64,000 nt of DNA from Eustoma russellianum (taxonomy: Eukaryota; Streptophyta; Magnoliopsida; Gentianales; Gentianaceae): assembly GCA_036186865.1 (NCBI GenBank), contig AP025043.1:28548913-28612912 (forward strand). The letters are read 5' to 3'. The first letter of the stretch is position 1; every line of letters starts with the position of its first letter. Position numbers and translations under genes: made by a program. Below, one piece after another: positions 36,701 to 46,960 of the stretch. Below the pieces are notes generated by a model. It ran no database searches. It had not been told where the DNA came from and saw only the letters and a program-made list of their open reading frames with translations.

Positions 36701-39700
36701 ATCTATAAAGGTATTGAGCCATGGACTAGTTATCGAAATAAAAGTTAAATTTCAATGCTTCTTACAAGAAAGTATTCATAGTGGAAGTTTTTCTTGGAAT
36801 TGTATTTTCTCTTCAAAGGAGAATAATTTATTAAACATTGGCCTAACATTGGAATATGACCTACAAATGATGAATTTTGGTCTTATGGAGCATTTATTAT
36901 CACTTAATGTGTTGCCATATTTTGTGCCTAGTAACCTTTTGGTGCATGTCTTAATGCATCCAAAACATGTTAAAAAGAGACAAAACAAGTTCATGTAAAG
37001 CTTGGAGTTAAAAGAAAGTTTATGCTTTGTGTTTACGTTTCTTTCAACCTTCATATTCTTTATCATGTTTATATTTGATCCCGATGGGATTGGGAGTAAA
37101 CTAGTTTTGTTTGTGTCTATTCGTCTTGTATTTTCTTTTCATGTTATAATCTTATTTCTGGCAAAATTATCTCTTTCTAGTGCAAATTTAGATATGATGA
37201 CGAATCCTTTTGAAGCCGGGAGGGGGGGGGGGGATGATGCACCATCAAGGATTAAACATTTGCAAGACCATAAAAGCATACATTGGGTTAATATAATTAA
37301 ACACCAAGAAGCCTAACAAGAGCACGGTAGGAGGATGGGCCGGACTAAAAGTTGTCCGCATGCTTTTGAAGTCTTAAGCTATAATTAAGCCTTTTTGGAC
37401 CCATTAGGGACCACCTGCCTAAGTTTACTCCAACCAAATTTTTGTTGTGTTTATTATTTTTTGTTATTTTTTTATGATAGAACAACAACAACAACACATA
37501 CCCAGTATATCTCAACAACAGCAAAAGCTATCGCTAGGGTCTGAAGAGGGTGAGAGATAGGCAAACAATACCTCCATCCCAAAGGATAGAGAGTTCGCTT
37601 CCAGCGAGACCCCCATCTCTATATGTATCTGCATAGACACATAATGAACCACAAATAATGAAGGATTAAGACAAACACAAAAAGTGCAAAGTCCACCTAA
37701 CATTGATAGAGTATCTAAGCCCCTATATATACTCTAAGGTGCCTCTATATCCTGCATAATCCTCGCTAACCTTAATTCTCCGTCTCTATGAGCTCCTATC
37801 CTGGATCATGTCTTCAGGGAGATGCAAATCTAATATATCATGTCTAATCCGCTCCTCCCAAGTCAGTCTGGGCCTGCCTTTACTTCTTTTCCCCTTTACA
37901 ATGAGGCCTTCAACTGCTCTGATGGACACTGTTGTCTGTCTCTGCTTGACATGCCCAAACCATCTCAGTCTTCCCTCCTTTATCTTATCCGCTATACTAG
38001 CCACCCCTAGTCTTTCCCTAAATACCTCATTTCTGAGCCGGTCTAGCCTTGTATGCCCACACATCCACATCAGCATCCTCCTTCTCTGCCACTTACATCT
38101 TCTGCGACTGTGTCCTCTTGATGTCCAACAGTCTGTTACATATAACATTGTAGGCCGCACTGCTACGCTATAAAATTTTTCCTTTAATTTAGTTGGAAAA
38201 TTCTTGTCACACAGCATCCATGAGGCCGCTCTCCACCTACACCAGCCTGCTTCAACTCGGTGCGCTACATCACTATCTATGTCCTCATCCTGCTGTACAA
38301 ATCATCCTAGGTACTTGAACTTACTTACATGTGGTACCACTTGACCCTCGATGGTGAGCTGGGTATTCTCACCATCGGTTGTGCCGCTGAAGTCGCAGTA
38401 CAGCTATTCGGTCTTCAAACGACTAATCCTTAGGCCTTCTCTCTCTAAAGCCCCTCTCTACTGCTCTACTCTCATACTCAGGATATGTCTACTCTCGGCG
38501 ACTAATACAATATCGTCAGCAAAAAGCATACACCACGAAACTGGCTCCTGGATCTTCTTTGACAACTCATCGACCGACAACTGCAAAAAGAAATGGGATC
38601 AAAGCAGACCCTTGATGGAGGCCTACCTCCACCGAAAAGAAGTCTGCATTCCCTACAGGCGTACGGACGGTTGTTTTCATCCTATGCATACATATCCTAA
38701 TTATGTCTACGTGCTTCATAGGGACTCCTCTTGCATCTAGACTATCCCAAATCAGTCTACGTGGCACAATATCATACGCTTTTTCAAGATCGATGAAGAC
38801 CATATGTAGAGCGCGCTTCTTCTCCTTATACTTCTCCATCATTCTCCTTAGGATGTGTATTGCTTCCGTAGTTGACCGTCCTGGTATGAAACCAAATTGG
38901 TTCACCGTAACCTGAGTTTCTCCCCTAATTTCAGTATCGATTACTCTCCCATAACTTCATAATATGGCTTATCAACTTTATACTCCGGTAATTCCCACAA
39001 TACTATGCGTCTACTTTGTTCTTATATAGCAGGACACGACACTCCTCCACTCATATGGCATTTATCCTGTTTTGAAAATAAGGCTGAACAGAGTAGTTAG
39101 TCATTGAACCCCTTCCTCTCCCAAATACTTCCACGCCTCAATTGGTATGTTATCTAGACCAACTGTCTTAGCTCTTCCTATCTTTTTAAGTGCAGTCATC
39201 ACATCTCCTTATGTGTTGCTTCGACATTCACATCTATTATGTTGTCGTTTTTGGGTAGTGATGCTGTCTCTTCCTTCGTGGTCGGTCCTCCCACCGTTGA
39301 AAAGATTGTAGAAGTATGATAATAAGATAGAAAAGGTTTTTTTAGTTGGCTAAGTTTTAAGAGTTTTTGAAGCCTATAAATAAGCCCTCTAAGACCTTTT
39401 CTCGACCACCCCCTTCAAGAATAAAAGCATGGCAAATCGTGCTTTTGCTCACCAAAATCAACCTTGTGCGATTTTGTTGAAGTTTGCTTACACAAACTTC
39501 GATCTTTTGAATTCAAAACAATTCTTTGAATAAAAATTATGGTCAGAATTCATCTCCTAGGTTGTTCAAGAAGCTTTCCATAGGTTTACCAAAGTTCTTC
39601 ACTCGAAGATTGTTGATCAAGCGTGGGTTGCTCAACATGGATAAACATCAGGTCTAACAAGGTTCCTTACGAAGCTGCATTTATATAAAGTTCGTATTTT

Positions 39701-42700
39701 TGTGTTCTTCGTGTTCTTTGTGAGACCTTCAATTTCTTGTTATCAAGAGGTCTTTTAGGAGCGTATGATTCCGTCAGACACGCATCACTACCACTTCATG
39801 ATATTCATCCTCACTAGGTTTAATTTTGAGATATAAACCACGTTATCTCTTTAGTAGTAGTAACTTCATGTATGTCTCCTATTTGTCTTGCTCCTCATCT
39901 TTACCAGCAGTCTATCATTAATAAGTTACGGGGAAGAAGTGCCAACAGCTCCCTTAGCTCCAAATTTGGTCCAATCTATTATAAGAAAACCAATTAAAGG
40001 AATGGTAAGAAAGAACCGGCGGATTAGTCAAGATATGGCAAACATCTCTTAGAAGGTTCTGAACAAGAACATTGATGACAAGAGTCATTCCAGTTGCATC
40101 ATCTGAAAGCAACACTAAGATATGGAACTCTGCTATGAGATTTTTGTGCTTCTCTATAGTACTTTCTGCAAGGATGTCAACTAAACAGTTCCTCTGACTT
40201 GAGTCCTTTACACAACATTTAGATTCAGGATGGTTCTCTGCCCCTCTATGATTCTCAATATAAATATTACCTTCCTTGCCACTTTCTAATAGTTTTCCCT
40301 CCTTTTCTTCCTGACGTTTAACTTCCACGTTTTCACATTCCATACCTCTTCAATTATTTCTAGTGAATCTCCTCCCCTTCTTCCTCCTTCCCCACACGTT
40401 TCATTTATGTTCTTCTTACCTCAACCCCATGAAACTACAGAGTTTTCAAAATACATTTCATGGTATAATTTCTTATTTTCAGCTTTATGCAAACTTAGCT
40501 GGGCAATAGGTCGTTAAATTTGTTAGGTATGTTATACTAAATCTTAAAAGAGAATCAGTAATTTATCTTAACACGGATCTCACATCAAAAGCATATCAGA
40601 GGATGTCCCTGCATTGATGATCTGCTATAACAGCACTTTCTAGCTCTTCACACACTAAAAAAATAATGTCACATAATTTCTGCTCGCATGATTATTAAAA
40701 AAAATTAATATACAAGTCATCAGAAAAGAAATGTTAAAACTCCCGCAAAACTTAAATAGCAGTTTCTCAAGGCTTTTGTGCAAATTATGTTCATATTTAT
40801 TGTGAAGAGGTGATGAAAGTTACAGAGAGCCTAATGGACAGTAACTATAATACCATCATAATAAACACCTGCGAGTAGAAACAACAACAACAACGCATAC
40901 TCAGTATATCCCAACAGCAGCAAAAGCTCTCGTTAGGGTCTGGGAAGGGTGAGAGGCAGGCAAACAATACCTCTATCCCAAAGGATAGAGGGTTTGCTTC
41001 CAGTGAGATATCCGGCTCCATATGTACCTATATAAATGACACAATAATAGGAACATGGTGTGCTAGTGTGTCAGTGAATGGATATAGTAAATACAAATAG
41101 AAAGTTTTCGATATTAAGATAGCCTACCTGGCCCATATCGCCCAGCATAAGATCACCGTCCACCTCACGCTCCAAAGCAACATCTGGATTTGTAACAAAA
41201 CAACTACCGATCAGACCGGAAATGATCAAATAAATAAACAAAATAAGAAATCATAATTTAAATCAAACATACTGAGCATTGACTGTGAGATGTCCAAACC
41301 AATCCATTGATGACCACTTTCAGTTAGTGATTCACCACTCAACCCAGATCCACAGCCTAAAATAGGAAAGGGTAATCGTGTTGACAAAACAAAAACAAAA
41401 TCATATCACACAATCGCGGAAGGAGAATATTTACATATTTCTTGTATTTTATTGTATTGATTACATACCAAAAATAGAGATAGCGAGTGTACTATATATA
41501 GGCCTATTGTACATATATTGGTGATTTATCATTTTTCATTCCCATTTAACTTGATAGAGAGCAGCTCCTTCAATCCTTGAGAATTTAGAACATTTCGTTC
41601 ATCACTGTCCGGAAAAGAAACTTTCCCAAACCCCCTCTCTGACAAATTTAGCAAAAGATCAAAACAAATTTCACTCCGTTCATTCAACCAGCAAACAGCC
41701 TAAAAGCAAAAAATTCCACCAGCAAACACCACACACCTAAACATACTCGGCCAACAAGAACAACAGAAACCACAAACTCAAAGAACAGCAAGACAACCCG
41801 ATTAGCCACAAGAACAAAACCAAGTCCGTACAGTCACACAATTTAGCTGAAAAATTTGAGACTCAGACAAAAATCATCATCGTCCATGTTACCTTTCTCG
41901 GCCAAGTGACTGAAAACAATCCCAACCAGCACGAAGAACCCATCAATCAAAAAATTCCACCCAAATTCAACAAAAAAACGATGCCAGAGCACCGAGATAG
42001 GCTCGACGGCACACAGTTGGCTGGAATAGTCCGCCCCCACTCAAACACATCATTGCGGGATGGGACACATGACAAATCCAAATTGATTTGTACCAATGTG
42101 GAATGAGGATTGCATACCAAATAAACATGTTTCCAAATCATGGGTTCCCGAACGGTAGGAGAATAACCATAAAGAGAGCCACTATTGTGAGCAACCCAAA
42201 GGCCATCAGCAGCAGCTGCAACTACAACCCTCCAACGGCGAATAGTTGTTGCGGTGAAAGGAGAATCGAAGAAGAAATCAAAGACCTCATAGACCTTGGA
42301 TATGGCATCGGCGGTGAGACAAAGGAAGGAAGAAAGGAGGAGTAACAGGAGAGAAAATGATAAAGAAAGAGAAATAGGGGTAGGTTGTAACACCTCCCCA
42401 TACGGCAGAAATATAAGGGTGGGTTATAAACCCACCCGATCCAGCCCTACACCAATTGATCAAAGGTGGATCTTTGATAGCAAACAATCGATACCGTAAC
42501 ATATGATAAACTCATATTCAAACCGTCAACAGTGGAGTGGCTGCAGTTAAGGGAGCCGGACCTATAACTATTTCTCCGAAATTAAAATTAAATAACATCT
42601 CTATCCTGCAGACTCCTGTCCATGAGCCATATCAAACAGGATTTAGATTGTGTGGTACTAATATATCTTCGTCTTTGTCCTTTGTAGGATATTCATACGA

Positions 42701-45700
42701 AGGAAATCATTGGATGTGGCACTAAGCACGAAGGCCTTTATTACGTTGATGATGTGAGGAGACTGTCTTGCTCTTCCATGGGACACCAAACCAATAAATT
42801 TGATTGTGGCATCTACCACTTGGGTATCTATTTCTAAGGTACTTGTGTCGCTTTTTCCTACATTCTTCACAAGTAATAATACTCGTTTGTCATATGAAAC
42901 ATGCGCTTTGACGAAAAATCATCGCTCTTCTTTTGGCTCAAACAATACACGAGTTCAGACTATATTTTCCATAATACATTCTGATGTGTGGAGCCCTGCA
43001 CATTCCCCTACTCCTAGTGGTTTTCAGAACTTTTATATTGTTCATCGAAAATTTTTCTCGCATGACTTAGGTGTATTTTCTCAAGCATATATCTAAGGTC
43101 TATACAAAATTCGTCAACTGTTTTCGAATGATTTAGACCCAATCCAATCAAAAAATCCAAATTTTTTTGGTTTAATAATGGCGGAGAATATGTGAACCAT
43201 GAAATGAAAGCTTTTCCCCCACAAAAATGGTCTTATTTTCCAAACCTCATGTCCAAACACGCCTCAACAAAATGGTACTACAGAAAGCAAAAGTTGCATT
43301 CTCTTTGAAATAACCAGAGCCATAATGCTTGAATCAGGTGTTCTCAGGTACTTCTGGCTTGAAGCGGTTGCCACGTCAACTTATCTTTTTAACCTCTTAC
43401 CCACAAAAATTCTTGACCACGAAACCCTCTCCAAGTACTAGCAAACCCAGACACCTATCCCACCAATATTAATCATTCTACCATGTGCCTTTGATTGTTC
43501 CGTATTTGTCCATATTCCAAAATATGAAAGATCTAAACTTGATTCTTATGCTATTAAATACGTATTTGTGGGATATAGGATTCATCAAAAAGGGACCCCT
43601 GTTGCAACCCAGTTACCCGACACATCTACATCATCATGGATTGCGATTTCCTTGAAACATATTTTACTATCTCAACCAACCTCATGCTCAAGAGGAGATT
43701 ACGAATGACTCACTTGATTGGTCAATTATTCCCATTAATCCAGATACTATTCCTACTATTCCCGACACCATTCAGACACTATTCCTATTTTCATAGGGCC
43801 ACCAATAAACTCAGGAAAGACCAACGAACTCGTACCTACCACTGATCTACCCATGTATGGTGTCCGACAAAAGATAAAGTGAAACAGCACTCAGCTCATA
43901 TACTTCCTCTCCTATGACTAATGATGAGATACCAATCTGGAAGTGTCTAGAGGAAATAAATATATTTTGCCTCGCAAAAGCAATCAAGGAGCGCCACCGG
44001 TGTGACACTCATATGAGCATGTGTCTCAAATTAGCATGTATCCAATAAACATAGCAAGGGGGCGAATTGTGAATACTGCATGTGCATTTTTGTCACTCTT
44101 CTGGCTGAAACTATTCCGAGGACCGTACAAGAAGCACACATGAAGACTGAATGGCGATAGGCCATGAATACGGAAATGGGAGCCCTAGAGAAAACTGAAA
44201 CATAGGAAAAATGAATACAGAGATGAGAGCCCTTGAGATAACTGAAACATATGAAAAATGTGTACTACCAAATGGGAAGAAACCAATTGGATGTAGATGG
44301 TTGTTCACCATTAAATACAAGGCGGATGAGACTATTAAACGATATAAAGTCAGGCTTGCATCAAAAGGATGTACACAGACATGATTCATAACTCAGAGAC
44401 CTCTCCATTAGCAAAGATTGATATTGTTAGGGTCTCATTCTTGATAGCAACAAATATATACTGGCCGTTTCATCAACTCGATGTTAAGAATGCCTTCTTA
44501 AATGGAGAGCTAAGAGAGGAAGTGTATGTAGAGGCACCACTAAGGTTTTCTAGAGACTTCCGAAACAATGAAGTTTGTAGGTTAAAGAAGTTTTGTAGGT
44601 TAAAAATGGTACTCTATGGGTTAAAACAATTTCTTCATTCATGGTTCGGACGATTTACTATGACTATGAAACAAAATTAGTACAATCAGAGTAATGCTGA
44701 TCACACTCTATTTTTAAAAAGAAAATGAGGTTTTTATTACTTGTTTAATAATCTACGTACACGATATAATCATAACAGGGAATAATGAGAAGGGTATTGC
44801 CCAACTTCGGAAGTTTGTCTACCAAGTTTGAAATGAAAGATCTGGGAGGACTGAAGTGTTTCAAGGGGATCGAGGTTTTCCAGTCGAAGAAGAGAATTTT
44901 CATATCCTAACAAAAGCATATACTAGATCTGTTGGTTCAGGTTGGGATGGTAACTGCAAACTAAGTGGCCACCCTATGATGGCGAGCCACAAGTTAAAAC
45001 TGGAAGAAGAAGCTCCACTGGCAAATCGAGAAAAGTATCAAAGGCTCATGGGAAAATTGATATATCTCTCCAACACAAGATATGTATTGCATATGATATC
45101 GGACTGGTAAGTCAATATGCACTGACCACAAAACGTACACATGAAGGTAGCAATGAGGATAATTAGATACTTAAAGGGCACACCGGGCAGGGGCATTATA
45201 TTCGGGAGGAACGAACACCTTGATCGTAAGATCTTCACTGATGCGATTGGGTAGGTAACCCAAATGATTGACGATCCGCCTCAGGGTATTTCGCCTTAGT
45301 GAGAGAAAATCTGGTCACACGGAGAAATAAAAAACTGACAATTGCAGTGCCATCCAGTGCAAAAGCAGAGTTCAAAGGAATTGTCAAAGGTGTGATGGAA
45401 ATATGTGATCGAATAAGTTAATGACTGAGATTTGTTTCCCGCCAAGACTTCCGGCTCAGTTGATGTGCAACAACAAAACAGCGATTAGCATATATGAAAA
45501 CAACGTAAAGCATGATTTGTCAAAGAGAAAATTAAAGAAGGAATCATCGAACTCATGTTTGTGAAATCGGAAGATCAGCTGACAAACATTCTTACCAAAA
45601 CAGTAACTGGAACAGTATTCGACTTAATATTGTGCAAGTTAGGCATTGGTGGTTCCAATACCTAACTTGAGGGGGAGCGTTGACAAGGATGATCACATCA

Positions 45701-46683
45701 AAGAAAATCAAAATCAAATTAGGCAATCATGTAAGGAGATTTTATTGTTTACATACCAAAAATAGAGATAGCGATTGTACTATATATAGGTCTATTGTAC
45801 ATGGTGGTAAATCAATGAAATATCATATGTTCCATTCCCACTTAACTAACCGTTACTTCCTTCTGAGTTTAAAAGTAAAGACACAAGGACTGAAAACAAT
45901 CTGGACAGGTAATTAACTCCCTTCCACCTCCCCTCTTCCCTTCCCAAAGAAAAAGAAAAGGTAGAAGAGCTATATGTTTTACATTTATCTCAGAGGAGAA
46001 CCACAGAGGGGCAACGGTTAAAACAACCTGGAAAACAATTGCGCAAGGTAAAAACCAGTAATGCCCTTCAACCAACGAATGTCAGGAAAAAAAGACATTA
46101 ATTACAACTTCTTTGCTTTTGTTCATGAAATTCAGCAGTAATCGTAATCCTATCCTTTTCAACAGCTGAAAACTTTCCTTATCCCAAAAACTTCGCTTCT
46201 AAATACATCGAAATAACCAAAATGCCTAAACAGTGTGAGGCATTCAACAAGCCACCCACCCATCCAGAAAAAAGAAAAACTCAAAACGAAAAGAAAATTA
46301 ATAAAGCGAAAGAAGGACTCAGAAGAAGAGTTTCTTGTAAAACTGGAGTTACCAATATCAAGAAGTAACTTGGGAATTCCATCATCCGGCAAAGCTAGTA
46401 GCTCCAATGCTCTCTCAGTCAATTGGGCCTTCATTAAAAGTACCAAACTTCAACAAAGTTAAAACCATGCAAATGCAAATTAAATAGCTTTACGTGATAT
46501 ACCTGCAAACTGACTAACAAATAAATAAGAAAAAATATGTCCGCAAGAACCTCTTATATTCTTATACTTAATTTCTGAAAGTACCTGAATTTCGATGATA
46601 CGCGAGGAGGAGGTATACTTGCGAGCTTCGTCGTCATTATAGAATATCTCCGGCGGAGCTAGCAGCTCCGGCCTCGACGTCAT
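30606..46683 (-). CDS. RID2: 18S rRNA (guanine-N7)-methyltransferase RID2/Bud23, nine exons
   Basis: This nuclear/nucleolar SAM-dependent enzyme methylates a guanine of 18S rRNA and supports 40S subunit maturation with TRM112 (known for the Bud23/WBSCR22/RID2 family). Joining exons 46683-46585, 46428-46353, 41356-41273, 41183-41128, 33697-33641, 31992-31943, 31838-31685, 31097-30962 and 30769-30606 gives about 291 residues, the usual plant length. It starts MTSRPELLAPPEIFYNDDEA. Motif I LLDIGCGSGLSGE spans exons 2-3, then come QWIGLDIS, LGDMGQGLGIRHGVVDGA and WLCNADKSSHEPRKRL. The C terminus is basic. All introns are GT-AG. Two lesions: seven T instead of six in exon 7, and one base missing at the G/A run in exon 9. 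Identity is secure; functionality is not. Confidence 0.93.
30962..31097 (-). CDS. RID2: RID2 exon 8
   Basis: TKKRKEYLVLTCGPPSLNSS followed by an acidic Ser/Glu/Asp-rich linker. Acceptor CAACAG, donor GTAAGT. Confidence 0.92.
31098..31684 (-). other. RID2 intron 7
   Basis: 587 bp, no mobile element recognised. Introns 8 (30770-30961) and 6 (31839-31942) are also plain. Confidence 0.8.
31685..31838 (-). CDS. RID2: RID2 exon 7 (one-base frameshift)
   Basis: KAFF.SLYRSLARGARAVFQ then VYPETVAQRELILTYAMRAG and VVVDFPHS. The T-run at 31829-31835 has seven T where the conserved frame needs six. As read, the frame meets TAG within about eight codons. Confidence 0.9.
31943..31992 (-). CDS. RID2: RID2 exon 6
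   Basis: WLCNADKSSHEPRKRL plus two bases. Acceptor AACAG, donor GTATGT. Confidence 0.92.
32945..33530 (+). pseudogene. RTE-type LINE C-terminal fragment in RID2 intron 5
   Basis: It reads MKMFRWMCGHTRK, then KIRESRFRWYRHVQRR and RRGKPNKKWKETIRKDMN, with a final HIADV-like end. This is the C-terminal region after reverse transcriptase in plant RTE LINEs (compare RLRWFGHVKQR at 37786-38217). Stops and frameshifts break it. Orientation is opposite to the host gene. Confidence 0.8.
33641..33697 (-). CDS. RID2: RID2 exon 5
   Basis: GLGIRHGVVDGAISISAVQ, 19 codons. Acceptor TTGTTGCAG, donor GTTTGT. Intron 4 upstream is 7.4 kb. Confidence 0.92.
33698..35890 (-). other. RID2 intron 4, proximal part
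   Basis: Mostly AT-rich. A poly-C run lies near 34133-34142. A short direct repeat (TTCACCTCCT then CTACTAGCTTAAAGCTAAC) occurs near 34180 and 34480. A 106-codon - strand frame at 35194-35514 is not recognised. The stretch 34910-35900 may belong to the LINE fragment next to it. Confidence 0.5.
35900..36275 (-). pseudogene. L1-type LINE C-terminal (zf-RVT) fragment in RID2 intron 4
   Basis: CVLCCRFAEDHEHLFFQRLR matches the CxLC...E..HLFF.C zinc-binding reverse-transcriptase-associated domain of plant L1 LINEs, with the last Cys changed. It continues with TLVYYVWREKNKR after frame changes. Broken remnant. Confidence 0.6.
36276..37485. other. RID2 intron 4, middle part
   Basis: No intact gene. 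At about 37184-37230 a + strand stretch reads TNPFEAGRGGGDD, similar to the end of gypsy pol polyproteins, next to an 11-G run. It is too short to be sure. The remainder is AT-rich. Confidence 0.4.
37486..39250 (-). mobile_element. RTE-type LINE, 5'-truncated, with (TTG)n tail
   Basis: On the - strand, from about 39240, RT begins TALKKIGRAKTVGLDNIPIE, followed by NQFGFIPGRSTTEAIH, VFIDLEKAYDIVPR and GLHQGSALIPFLF (38905-38567). The catalytic FADDIVL is at about 38517-38497. The C-terminal part follows at 38217-37786 (MWMCGHTR, then KEGRLRWFGHVKQRQ). The 3' UTR ends in a (TTG)n tail at 37486. The endonuclease is missing. Stops and frame changes are present, so the copy is inactive. It lies in the sense direction of RID2, within intron 4. 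Confidence 0.9.
39251..40878. other. RID2 intron 4, distal part
   Basis: No gene. 39300-39790 has an LTR-like look (TATAAATAAGCC, then a transcript-leader-like stretch) but no pairable ends. The remainder is AT-rich. Confidence 0.4.
40880..41030 (-). mobile_element. RTE-type LINE 3' tail fragment in RID2 intron 4
   Basis: About 145 bp matching 37486-37625, with the (TTG)n tail on the - strand and shared words CAGTATATCCCAAC and CCAAAGGATAGAGGGTTTGC. It is a short 5'-truncated insertion about 100 bp from exon 4. Confidence 0.75.
41128..41183 (-). CDS. RID2: RID2 exon 4
   Basis: VALEREVDGDLMLGDMGQ. Acceptor AATCCAG, donor GTAGGC. Confidence 0.92.
41273..41356 (-). CDS. RID2: RID2 exon 3
   Basis: Completes motif I (GCGSGLSGESL) and reads GHQWIGLDISQSML. 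Acceptor TTTTAG, donor GTATGT. A copia LTR ends 21 bp upstream of the acceptor. Confidence 0.93.
41379..41551 (+). repeat. Copia-2 5' LTR
   Basis: 173 bp, begins TGTTGACAA, with TATA-like CTATATATAGG near 41493. Its outer edge is 21 bp from the exon 3 acceptor. Confidence 0.8.
41552..42524. other. Unexplained segment in Copia-2 replacing gag
   Basis: Between the 5' LTR and the protease remnant there is no gag. A 148-codon - strand frame (42393-41947) begins with a hydrophobic leader-like MLQPTPISLSLSFSLLLLLL, then reads KVYEVFDFFFDS and GLWVAHNSGSLYGYSP. I do not recognise it. A perfect 9-bp-arm hairpin lies at 42417-42437. It could be a captured host fragment or untranslated leader. Confidence 0.4.
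42525..45676 (+). pseudogene. Copia-2 protease-integrase-RT-RNase H remnants
   Basis: Protease end GVAAVKGAGPITISPKLKLN; GAG-pre-integrase GTKHEGLYYVDDV; integrase IIHSDVWSPAHSP and TPQQNG near 43260; RT FHQLDVKNAFLNGELREEVY (about 44470) and LYGLKQ. The YVDD box reads YVHD, so one catalytic Asp is lost. RNase H fragments include IIRYLKGTPGRGIIF and DQLTNILTKTVTG. Many stops and frameshifts. Closely related in wording to Copia-3. Confidence 0.85.
45678..45847 (+). repeat. Copia-2 3' LTR
   Basis: 170 bp after TTGAGGGGGAG. The first base of TGTTGACA is mutated to C. The TATA-like word is at about 45779. Confidence 0.8.
46353..46428 (-). CDS. RID2: RID2 exon 2
   Basis: AQLTERALELLALPDDGIPK then LLLDI, ending inside the glycine codon of motif I. 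Donor GTAACT. Confidence 0.92.
46585..46683 (-). CDS. RID2: RID2 exon 1
   Basis: 33 codons, MTSRPELL...RIIEIQ. ATG at 46683 is chosen because family proteins begin M-S/T-S-R-P-E. The donor is GTACTT. Phase 0. Confidence 0.93.
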
Positions 46684-46960
46684 TGGTACTTTCTGTGTAG
46701 AATTCAATTGATTGTAGAGTCTCTTTCCGAAGAAAAACAGACCGATGAAATTGGCGCCGCATAATACCCAGTACAGAATATCAGTTTTAACGTTAGGGCT
46801 CCGCCTAACTGGCTAGCACAAGTTGCCGTTTTGGTTTGCATAATTGCGCTATCCGCCCTTTCATTTTTGACAAAAAAGGCCTTTTGACTTGAATGGATTC
46901 GCAGATATTACGCAAATTAGCAGTTAGTGAACAGTTTCAGTTTAATTTAGGTCTTTGATC
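46684..46960 (-). promoter_or_regulatory. RID2: Presumed 5' UTR / promoter of RID2
   Basis: Immediately upstream of ATG 46683, with more GC than the next 1 kb. No clear TATA box. No gene on the other strand shares it. Confidence 0.45.

Larger units (their letters stand above)
41379..45847 (+). mobile_element. Copia-2: Ty1/copia element in RID2 intron 2
   Basis: Short LTRs (41379-41551 and 45678-45847) share TTACATACCAAAAATAGAGA and a TATA-like CTATATATAGG. Left flank AATCG (41374-41378) and right flank AACCG (45848-45852) match at four of five bases. A degenerate primer-site-like TGATAGAGAGC follows the 5' LTR, and TTGAGGGGGAG precedes the 3' LTR. Protein fragments resemble Copia-3. It is old and inactive, and antisense to RID2. 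Gag and the protease active site are missing. Confidence 0.85.

Noticed and set aside
36672..36998. 108-codon + strand frame in RID2 intron 4
   Set aside because: No similarity or conserved motif. AT-rich sequence makes such frames by chance.
37184..37240. Gypsy pol tail-like TNPFEAGRGGGDD
   Set aside because: It resembles the end of gypsy polyproteins, but it is too short and sits next to an 11-G run. Kept only as a note.
39300..39790. Possible solo LTR with TATAAATAAGCC
   Set aside because: The ends and target duplication could not be defined.
46684..46860. Telo-box-like GCCCTAAC upstream of RID2, expected for ribosome-biogenesis genes
   Set aside because: It lacks the AAACCCTA core, so it does not qualify.
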